Below the pieces are notes generated by a model. It saw only the letters and a list, made by a program, of their open reading frames with translations, did no database searches and was not told the DNA's origin. Both the position numbers and the translations under genes were made by a program. From assembly GCA_903872155.1 (NCBI GenBank), contig CAIQJP010000021.1, forward strand, positions 1 to 45,719: 45,719 bases of DNA, given 5' to 3'. Positions 39,247-45,719 of this stretch are shown here, piece by piece. Every line of letters begins with the position of its first letter. The stretch's first letter is position 1. Origin of the DNA: an uncultured Actinomycetes bacterium. GTDB taxonomy: Bacteria > Actinomycetota > Acidimicrobiia > Acidimicrobiales > Ilumatobacteraceae.

Positions 39247-41004
39247 GTGACACAAACGACGCGCGGGAATTTTCAACGATCTTTTGCTCCAGATCATTCG
39301 CAAACGATCACTCTTCCGGGCGGGCAAATCACACACGTGAAACATGCCGAACAATCCGAGATTTTGCGACGTCAGTTTTATGAAGTTTGTCAAGGTGTGT
39401 GGACACTGGTCGGAAACGGACTGTCGAATCAGACCTTTATCGAAGGCCCCGACGGGATTATCGCCATTGATACGGGCGAATCAACCGAAGAAATGCGTGA
39501 GGCCATTGCCGAATTGCGTCAGGTGACCGATCGGCCGATTGTGGCCGTGCTGTACACGCACTTTCATTATGTGGGCGGGACCGAGGCAGTCTTTGAAGAT
39601 CGGGCGGCGCAGGGGATTCCCGACCCTCGAGGTATCCATATATATGGTCACGAAAAGGTGGCCTACAACCGCAGTCGCACAGCAACCGAGATCGCCACGG
39701 CTTACGGACGAGGGCTGGTGGAGCAATTTGCCCTGATGTTGCCCCCACATGGCCCCGACGGGCTGGTCAATGTGGGCCTCGGGCACTTCTATCGCAACCC
39801 TGCCCATGCCCCATTTACCTCAGTTTTTGTGCCCCCAACCAGGACTTTTAGTGATTCGGCCACCCTGCAAGTCGCTGGATTGACCATCGAAGTCACTCAT
39901 GCCCCCTCAGATGCCGACGATTCGGTGACTTTCTGGTTCAAAAGCCTCGGCGTGGCGGTGCACAACCTGGTTTGGCCCGTGCTTTTCAACATTTTTGCCA
40001 TTCGAGGCGAGGAATATCGCGATCCGCAAGTTCTCATTCGGGGAGTCGACCACCTGCTGTCGCTGAAGGCCGAGCACTTGGTTGCTGCTCATGGCCCGCC
40101 GATGTCGGGGTCGAACGAGATTGCCGACCGCGTCACCAAATATCGTGACGCCATCCAGTTCATCTGGGATCAGTCGGTGCGGTTTATCAATAAGGGTTTC
40201 ACGGCCGCCGACGTAGGGCACTTGGTGAATTTGCCGCCTGAATGCGACGACGACTTCATCACGGCCGAACGTTACGGCGTGGCCGAACATCACGCCCGCC
40301 AGATTCGTAACGGACTCTTTGGTTGGTTTGATGGCGAAGAGTCGCAACTCTTTCCGTTGCCAAGTGACGAACGCTCGCGCCGCATGATTGATGGTTTTGG
40401 TGGACGCGACAAGGTTCGTGCATTGGCACGTGTTGCATTAAGTGCCGATGATGTTCGCTGGGCAACGGAGTTGTCGACATGGTTGGTCCGCTCTTCGGGT
40501 GTCGGTGAAATTGCTGATCAAGTTGATCGTCAACTACTCGCTGATTGTTTGCGCACAATTGGTCAACGCACAACTGCAGCGAACATTCGCGTGTGGTGTT
40601 TAACGCGGGCTCTGTCGCTTGAAGGAAAAGTTGATGCATCGCGTTTGTATCAACATCGTTTCAATCGCAAACAAGTGCTGTCGTCGCCCATTGAAAGTTC
40701 GGTGCATATTTTGCGTGTGCTTGTAGATAGCGAACGCGCGCACCAACTGAAAACGCACATTGCTTTTGATTTTGGTGATCGTGGAACCACTGGCTTGCAT
40801 ATTCGCAACAGTGTTGCGTGCGCAACGAATGGTTCGGGAGCGCCAAACACTGTGACGTGCAGTCTTGAAACGTGGGCCGATCTGTTGACGGGTCGCGCGC
40901 AATTGTCTACAGCAATTGATGCGGGACAAGTTGTGATTACCGGCGACGTTGCAACTGTGAAGACAGCGTTAGCAGTCTTTGAGGTTGAAGGGTTACGTTC
41001 GTGA
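39247..41004 (+). CDS. Alkylsulfatase-like metallo-beta-lactamase protein (SdsA1/BDS1 type)
   Basis: A 585-residue protein from a GTG whose GGAG site is too close, so the true start is uncertain. Three modules of type III linear alkylsulfatases are present: an MBL domain (YEVCQGVWTLVGNGLSNQTFI, IDTGES, then YTHFHYVGG), a dimerisation domain (YRDPQVLIRGVDHLLSLKAEHLVAAHGPPMSG, RYGVAEHHARQIRN.LFGWFDGE) and an SCP2-like C-terminus. The first metal motif is HFHYVGG, two residues short of HxHxDHxGG, so the usual Asp-His pair is missing. It may use another metal set or another chemistry. Overlaps the arylsulfatase gene by 4 bases. Confidence 0.8.
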   Translation: MTQTTRGNFQRSFAPDHSQTITLPGGQITHVKHAEQSEILRRQFYEVCQGVWTLVGNGLSNQTFIEGPDGIIAIDTGESTEEMREAIAELRQVTDRPIVAVLYTHFHYVGGTEAVFEDRAAQGIPDPRGIHIYGHEKVAYNRSRTATEIATAYGRGLVEQFALMLPPHGPDGLVNVGLGHFYRNPAHAPFTSVFVPPTRTFSDSATLQVAGLTIEVTHAPSDADDSVTFWFKSLGVAVHNLVWPVLFNIFAIRGEEYRDPQVLIRGVDHLLSLKAEHLVAAHGPPMSGSNEIADRVTKYRDAIQFIWDQSVRFINKGFTAADVGHLVNLPPECDDDFITAERYGVAEHHARQIRNGLFGWFDGEESQLFPLPSDERSRRMIDGFGGRDKVRALARVALSADDVRWATELSTWLVRSSGVGEIADQVDRQLLADCLRTIGQRTTAANIRVWCLTRALSLEGKVDASRLYQHRFNRKQVLSSPIESSVHILRVLVDSERAHQLKTHIAFDFGDRGTTGLHIRNSVACATNGSGAPNTVTCSLETWADLLTGRAQLSTAIDAGQVVITGDVATVKTALAVFEVEGLRS

Positions 41005-43331
41005 ATACTTCGTTACCACACGCCACTGCGCCGTTTGCTGGAAAGACCGGACGACTTGTTCCTGAATCTCAAGGCGCACCAGTTCCGCAAGTGAAGGCAC
41101 CAACTGATGCACCAAATATTTTGGTGATCATTCTTGATGATGTGGGCTTTGGCTCGTTCGGAACATTCGGCGGACCAGTACCCACACCGGGCCTTGATCT
41201 CGTTGCAAAAAAAGGTTTGCGTTACAACCGCTTCCACACCACTGCACTGTGTTCGCCAACGCGCGCTGCGTTGTTGACTGGACGTAATCATCACGCAGTA
41301 CATATGGGTGGTATTCCAGAAATGGCCAATGGCTTTCCGGGTTACGACACGATCATTCCGCCCGAAGCAGCAACGGTTGCCCAAGTGTTACGCATGAATG
41401 GTTATGCCACCGGATGTTTTGGCAAGTGGCACCTCACACCGATGTGGGAACTCGGTCCCGGTGGTCCGTTTGATCGTTGGCCAACCGGAATGGGCTTTGA
41501 TCGCTTCTACGGAATTCTTGGTGCCGAGTCATCGCAATACGAACCACCGGTGTACGACCAAACAACTCCGGTGTCTCCGCATCTTGGTCGCGAGAACTAT
41601 CACCTCACCGAAGATCTAGTAGATCAAACCATTAACTGGATTGATCGTGTCAGCGTGTCGTCACCAGGAAAACCGTTCTTTTGTTATTTACCAACGCCGG
41701 CTGTGCATGCACCGCATCACGCACCACGTGAATGGATTGACAAATTTGCTGGGCAATTTGATGCAGGTTGGGACGCGTTACGGGCCGAGATTTTCAAACG
41801 CCAGATTGAGTTGGGTGTTATTCCGGCCGACACCGAATTAACTCCGCGACCCGAAGAAATCGTGTCATGGGACGAATACCCCGATCGTTATAAGCCAGTA
41901 GCAAGTCGACTTATGGAAGCGTTCGCCGGCTTCTTGGCGCACACCGATCATCACATTCATCGTTTGCTCACGTCACTTGATGAGCGTGGCATGTTGGACA
42001 ACACACTGGTGTTCTACATCACTGGCGATAACGGAGCGTCGGGTGAAGGGACATTGCATGGCGCGTGGAGCGCGCCATCATTTCAAAATGGTCGACCCGA
42101 AGACCCCGAGTGGTTACTAGAACATATGGATGATTTTGGTAGCGCCGATTGCGAAAACCATTACAACTATCCGTGGGCATGGGCACTTGATTCACCTTTC
42201 CAGTGGATGAAACAAGTTGCATCACACTTTGGCGGAACACGAAATGCAATGGCGGTGTCGTGGCCGAAGGGCATTACCGACGCTGGTGGATTGCGCACGC
42301 AGTTTCACCATGTGGTTGATATCGCTCCGACCATTTATGAAGCGTGTGGCATTACGCAACCGAGCAGCGTGAACGGTATTGAACAGATGGAAGTTCATGG
42401 CACATCAATGGCCTACACGTTTGATGATGCCGATGTCGCTGATCGTCACGAAACGCAATACTTCGAGATGATGGGTAACCGTGGTGTGTATCACCGTGGT
42501 TGGATGGCGTCGTGTTTCCATGGTCGACCACCCTGGATTCGCTGGCAAGGCATGCCCTTTAATGGTGAGCAAGAGCGTTGGGAGTTGTACGACTTACGCA
42601 CCGACTTCTCACAAGCTGTCGATATTGCTGCGCAATTTCCCGAGAAGTTGGCTGAGTTGATGGAGGTCTTTGATCAAGAGGCTCGACGCAACAGCGTGTA
42701 TCCGATGCGCGACCCAGGTTCGGGTTCGCAACTTGTTGCACCAGTGCCATCGAGTTTGGGTGATCTCACCAAAATGACGTACACCTCGGCGCACGTGCGT
42801 ATGCCCGAGTTCAGCGTGGTGAATGTCAAGAACACGTCGTGGCGGATGACTGCAGTTGTCGAAGTTGGTGAAGGCGCGCGCGGAGTAATTGCGTGTCAGG
42901 GCGGCAACATGGCCGGTTGGTCGTTGTATGTGTCAGAAGTAGGTGTGCCAACTTTTCATTACAACTGGTTTGGTCATCAACACACATCGGTCGCCGCACC
43001 GACCGCACTCGCAGCGGGGCGGCACGAGATCGACATGTTGTTTGCGTACGACGGTGGCTTTGCTGCTGGCGGCGATGTGGCGTTGTCGATTGATGGTGCA
43101 CTGGTCGCTGAGGGTCATGTGCCGAACACGGTGCCAGTGATCTTTTCGATGAGTGGTGAAACCTTTGACGTGGGCGTCGATACCGGTGCACCGGTCGGCC
43201 CCTACCCGCATCAATTTGATTTCACGGGCAAGATCGTTGGCGTCACCATTGAACGTCTTGGCGAGCGACCCGAAGAGGTGCTTCAAGCCATGCGGGACGG
43301 TCAGATTAGGGCCAGCATCGCCTCGCAATGA
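41001..43331 (+). CDS. Arylsulfatase, formylglycine-dependent
   Basis: A 776-residue sulfatase of the arylsulfatase A/PAS class from a GTG overlapping the previous stop. Metal ligands IILDDVG (44-50), the formylglycine motif CSPTR at 84-88 (Cys to be oxidised by a formylglycine-generating enzyme, not encoded here), GRNHH, GKWHL and GDNGASGEG are all present. No signal peptide, so cytosolic, as for Pseudomonas-type AtsA. The last 180 residues (ARGVIACQGGNMAGWSLYVS... IDMLFAYDGGFAAGGDVALSIDG) are a beta-sandwich of lectin-like type common in these long sulfatases. Pairing with the alkylsulfatase suggests use of organosulfates. Confidence 0.93.
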   Translation: MNTSLPHATAPFAGKTGRLVPESQGAPVPQVKAPTDAPNILVIILDDVGFGSFGTFGGPVPTPGLDLVAKKGLRYNRFHTTALCSPTRAALLTGRNHHAVHMGGIPEMANGFPGYDTIIPPEAATVAQVLRMNGYATGCFGKWHLTPMWELGPGGPFDRWPTGMGFDRFYGILGAESSQYEPPVYDQTTPVSPHLGRENYHLTEDLVDQTINWIDRVSVSSPGKPFFCYLPTPAVHAPHHAPREWIDKFAGQFDAGWDALRAEIFKRQIELGVIPADTELTPRPEEIVSWDEYPDRYKPVASRLMEAFAGFLAHTDHHIHRLLTSLDERGMLDNTLVFYITGDNGASGEGTLHGAWSAPSFQNGRPEDPEWLLEHMDDFGSADCENHYNYPWAWALDSPFQWMKQVASHFGGTRNAMAVSWPKGITDAGGLRTQFHHVVDIAPTIYEACGITQPSSVNGIEQMEVHGTSMAYTFDDADVADRHETQYFEMMGNRGVYHRGWMASCFHGRPPWIRWQGMPFNGEQERWELYDLRTDFSQAVDIAAQFPEKLAELMEVFDQEARRNSVYPMRDPGSGSQLVAPVPSSLGDLTKMTYTSAHVRMPEFSVVNVKNTSWRMTAVVEVGEGARGVIACQGGNMAGWSLYVSEVGVPTFHYNWFGHQHTSVAAPTALAAGRHEIDMLFAYDGGFAAGGDVALSIDGALVAEGHVPNTVPVIFSMSGETFDVGVDTGAPVGPYPHQFDFTGKIVGVTIERLGERPEEVLQAMRDGQIRASIASQ

Positions 43332-43409
43332 TGGGCTGTAACCGTTGACACGCCGAATTCATTGGCTCCGACTTATGGTGCTTGTGAAAATGTGGCATAG
43401 CCTGACCAC

Positions 43410-44384
43410 GTGAGCCAGACACCTTTGTTTGATCTCGAGTCTTCTGATGCCGACCGTCGTCGGGTTGAAGAGGCATTACTCGAAGCAGTTCAAACCCCCG
43501 ATGCGTATCTCACCGAAATTGCCTCGCACTTATTGCTCGCTGGCGGAAAGCGTCTGCGCCCAATGTTCTCGGTCGTGGCGTCACAAGTAGCTGGCGCACC
43601 AACGACCGAAGATGCGGTGCAAGGTGGCATCTCATGCGAGCTCGTACATCTTGGTTCGCTGTATCACGACGATGTAATGGATGAATCGCCAACTCGTCGC
43701 GGTGTGGAAACTGTCAATGCCAAGTGGGGCAACCTGCAAGCAATTTTGGCCGGTGACTTTTTGTTGGCGCGTGCTTCCGAAATCGCTGCATCGCTCGGAA
43801 CTGAAGTTGCCGCATTGTTGGCCCGCACGATTGGTCGTTTGTGCGAAGGTCAGATCGAAGAGTTGCGACACACGTATAACGTGGCTCGTCCAGTTGAAAG
43901 TTACTTGTCATCAATTAGCGGCAAGACTGCGTCGTTGTATGCAACTGCTGCTCGTATTGGTGGCTTGGTTTCGAAGTTTGATGTCCCCATGGTGAATGCG
44001 CTCACTGCTTATGGCGAGGCCTACGGCATGGTGTTCCAGATTGTTGATGACTTGCTTGATTTGTCGGCAACCGATGCGCAACTTGGCAAGCCCTCGGGCC
44101 ACGACATGGTTGAAGGCGTGTACACGTTGCCCGTGTTGCACACCTTGGCATCGGGCGGAGTTCCGGCTCGCGAATTGGCTGACATTTTGGGTAAGCCACT
44201 CGATTTAGCCGAACGCGATAAAGCGTTGTCAATCGTCCGCTCAAACGGTGGTGTTGAAGCAGCCATTGAAGTTGCTGAAATGTATGTTGAGGCAGCCGAG
44301 GAAGCGTGTCGTGCATTGCCAAATTCGGCGGCGACTGTGGTCTTGCGGTTCGCACCGAATCACTTGTTGTCAACTGTTCGCTGA
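43410..44384 (+). CDS. Long-chain trans-polyprenyl diphosphate synthase
   Basis: A 324-residue all-helical prenyltransferase from a GTG. First Asp-rich motif DDVMD (87-91) with LRP (49-51) upstream and RRG downstream; second motif DDLLD near 213, followed by LGKPSGHD. It adds isopentenyl units to an allylic diphosphate to make a long chain for menaquinone or carrier lipid. Small-to-medium residues before the first motif (SLYH) give little guidance on chain length. The 78-base gap before it contains TTGACA at 43345 but no convincing -10 element. It ends convergently against the Thr-rich gene. Confidence 0.92.
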   Translation: MSQTPLFDLESSDADRRRVEEALLEAVQTPDAYLTEIASHLLLAGGKRLRPMFSVVASQVAGAPTTEDAVQGGISCELVHLGSLYHDDVMDESPTRRGVETVNAKWGNLQAILAGDFLLARASEIAASLGTEVAALLARTIGRLCEGQIEELRHTYNVARPVESYLSSISGKTASLYATAARIGGLVSKFDVPMVNALTAYGEAYGMVFQIVDDLLDLSATDAQLGKPSGHDMVEGVYTLPVLHTLASGGVPARELADILGKPLDLAERDKALSIVRSNGGVEAAIEVAEMYVEAAEEACRALPNSAATVVLRFAPNHLLSTVR

Positions 44385-44396
44385 CGTATCCGTCAG
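44381..44396. terminator. Hairpin spanning the synthase stop codon
   Basis: CTGACG-TATC-CGTCAG is a perfect 6-bp stem with a four-base loop, and its left arm includes the TGA stop. It is followed by AGAAAAT rather than a T-run, so it is more likely an RNA-end protecting stem than a full terminator. Confidence 0.4.
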
Positions 44397-44418
44397 GTAG
44401 AAAATCGAGACGAAACCC

Positions 44419-44474
44419 ACCGATCTGGTCGGGCGAAGTAGTAGAAAACCTCAGTTAATTCCGACCAGATCGGT
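44419..44474. terminator. Perfect 14-bp inverted repeat between convergent genes
   Basis: ACCGATCTGGTCGG (44419-44432) and CCGACCAGATCGGT (44461-44474) with a 28-nt loop. Place between two convergent stops suits a bidirectional terminator of the T-less type common in actinobacteria; the loop (AGAAAACCTCAGTTAATT) gives only a short T-run. Confidence 0.5.
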
Positions 44475-44482
44475 TGAGAGTA

Positions 44483-45719
44483 TTAGATGGCGAGTCGTGA
44501 TCGGCGGCGGAGTCGGATTGTGAGGGCCACGATGAAGAGTACGACCACTGCAACCGTAATTGGGAGTACCAGTTTTGACGTCAAGCTCGAGTTTCCGATC
44601 GCGGTGACTTCAACACCAAGAGCAATGATAATTTCATCGTTCTCTGGTGAGCGGCCCTTCACAACAATGCGGTGTGCTCCGCTATCAATACCTTGCGGTG
44701 TCGAGAAAGAACCGTTGGTATTTCCGTCGGCATCGGCCATGAGGTCTTTGACTTTGACTGGAATTGAGAACATCCACACTTCGACAGGTGTGTCCGATCC
44801 GAAACCAGCAAGGTTAACGTTCACTTCGTCACCGGGTGCGAGCACCAAGTTGCTGTCGGTATCAAGTTGAATCTGCGACCCATCCAGCGAGCTGGCATCG
44901 AGTTCTCCTGATACTCCGCCAACACTGAACGTAATTTTGTTGCCCTTAGTCGTGATCTTGACGGCAACAGATTTGCCGTTGATCGTTGCTACTGCTGAGC
45001 CAACTTCAACTTCTGGAGCTTCGGGAGCGTTGATGTCAACAACGACAGTAGTTGTCGTTACTTCATCAATTTGCTCTGGCTCAGTTGTCGTCGTGGGTGC
45101 TGCTGTGGTCGCTGGTGCCACCGTCGTGTTTGGGGTGTCGCTGACTACTGGGGTTGTCGTAACTACCGGAGCTGTCGTACCACTTGATGGGGTAAGGAGA
45201 TTGATTCCGCTGTCGGTCGGCTCGTTGCCACTTGAAGGAACTAATTCAACAACAGTCGTTGTTGTTCTTGGGACAGTTGTTGTTGATCGTGGGAGCGTTG
45301 TTGTTGATCGCGGGAGAGTTGCCTCTGGCTCGGTGCTTGTTGTGGTAGTCGTTGCCTCTGGCTCTGTGCTTGTTGTGGTAGTCGTTGATGTGGTAGTCGT
45401 TGTTGTAGTTGTCGCTGGTGGAAGGGTTGTTGTAGTCGTCGTCGTAGTCGTGGGAAGTGGCTTGACGCAGTTCCCGGTCGGAGGTGTACCTGGCGCATCT
45501 CGGTTGATAGCTATGTAGTACTGCTCAGTTCTTCCACCGACGTTTGAATTCCAGGTGATGCAGTTGGCCCCATTATTTAGGCTCATGGTTTGCTGGCCTC
45601 GTTCTTTGTATTGCCACCAATCGCATTGGCTGCATTCAAGGAATCCTGGTTCGTTGTATGAATGGGTCACGATGTACGCAATCGATGTCACCGAGTAAGG
45701 AACATCAGTCAACGTGTAA
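44483..45719 (-). CDS. Thr-rich cell-surface protein, C-terminal part, N-terminus off the window
   Basis: The frame stays open to the right edge, and the first residues (LTDVPYSVTSIAYIVTHSYNEPGF) are internal, so the gene is partial. A Cys-containing domain (LECSQCDWWQYKERG... NGANCITWNS) comes first, then about 110 residues dominated by Thr/Pro (TTTTTTTTTLPPATTTTTT; repeats TSTEPEATTT, RSTTTLPRSTTTVPR), then a beta-sandwich-like domain (VEVGSAVATINGKSVAVKITTKG... DSGAHRIVVKGRSPENDE), and finally a helix (LVLPITVAVVVLFIVALTI) with RLRRRSR as stop-transfer. The domain is therefore held outside the membrane on a stiff, probably glycosylated stalk. Confidence 0.8.
   Translation of the reverse strand, partial: YTLTDVPYSVTSIAYIVTHSYNEPGFLECSQCDWWQYKERGQQTMSLNNGANCITWNSNVGGRTEQYYIAINRDAPGTPPTGNCVKPLPTTTTTTTTTLPPATTTTTTTTSTTTTTSTEPEATTTTTSTEPEATLPRSTTTLPRSTTTVPRTTTTVVELVPSSGNEPTDSGINLLTPSSGTTAPVVTTTPVVSDTPNTTVAPATTAAPTTTTEPEQIDEVTTTTVVVDINAPEAPEVEVGSAVATINGKSVAVKITTKGNKITFSVGGVSGELDASSLDGSQIQLDTDSNLVLAPGDEVNVNLAGFGSDTPVEVWMFSIPVKVKDLMADADGNTNGSFSTPQGIDSGAHRIVVKGRSPENDEIIIALGVEVTAIGNSSLTSKLVLPITVAVVVLFIVALTIRLRRRSRLAI

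Noticed and set aside
44937-45518. Val-rich + strand frame of 193 residues
   Set aside because: Same artefact, antisense to the Thr-rich surface protein.

Overview
The window is typical of a high-GC-lineage actinobacterium with moderate base composition. It has a Tad-type pilus operon in the actinobacterial arrangement, an LppM-type lipoprotein next to radA, a DUF222/HNH (13E12-type) gene, a ClpC with a UVR motif, a secreted tripeptidyl-aminopeptidase-type hydrolase, and many Thr-rich surface proteins. Acidimicrobiia (Ilumatobacter-like) is my best guess, inferred from this gene mix and not from any marker phylogeny. No rRNA, tRNA, CRISPR array, transposase or integrase was seen.

Layout. 1-635 (-): start of an RCC1-repeat secreted protein, cut by the window edge. 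636-922: divergent gap with two adjacent long palindromes of identical geometry. 923-8542 (+): a tightly overlapping Tad pilus operon (SAF/CpaB-like, CpaE-like with a degenerate P-loop, TadA, TadB, TadC, a pilin-like peptide, three TadE/TadG-like pseudopilins, a membrane protein with a BTAD-like C-terminus). 8526-9330 (+): an RHH-DUF433/DUF5615 toxin-antitoxin pair. 9338-11079 (-): rmuC and an unknown partner. 11219-17474: two paralogous octapeptide-repeat exported proteins, a giant multidomain glycosyltransferase ending in a GT10 fucosyltransferase, and a convergent GT11 fucosyltransferase fused to a PqqD-like domain. 17503-21200: a lipoprotein with a papain-like triad, a protein carrying an LPETG sorting-signal-like segment at its N-terminus, a tandem palindromic operator, and a TetR regulator. 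21229-26772: radA, lppM-like, an exported alpha/beta hydrolase, and a frameshifted DUF222-HNH gene.

26964-35925 (+) is the most unusual part. It is a compact run of genes encoding a membrane protein, a GrpE-like factor, a lid-less Hsp70, a J-like/TPR protein, a zinc-ribbon FtsK-type ATPase, a polytopic membrane protein carrying a PemK/MazF-like domain, and two small helical proteins. The run is flanked by imperfect direct repeats. The right copy is the 3' end of a coiled-coil gene (35936-36349, -), and the left copy, at 26769, is a detached remnant of that kind of 3' end. This looks like an inserted accessory module with a private Hsp70 chaperone set coupled to a pumping ATPase. I do not recognise it as a named system; defence, stress response or secretion are all possible.

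36463-45719: clpC (-), an alkylsulfatase-like MBL protein overlapping an arylsulfatase (+), a long-chain polyprenyl diphosphate synthase (+), and the C-terminal part of a Thr-rich membrane-anchored surface protein (-) that runs off the right edge.
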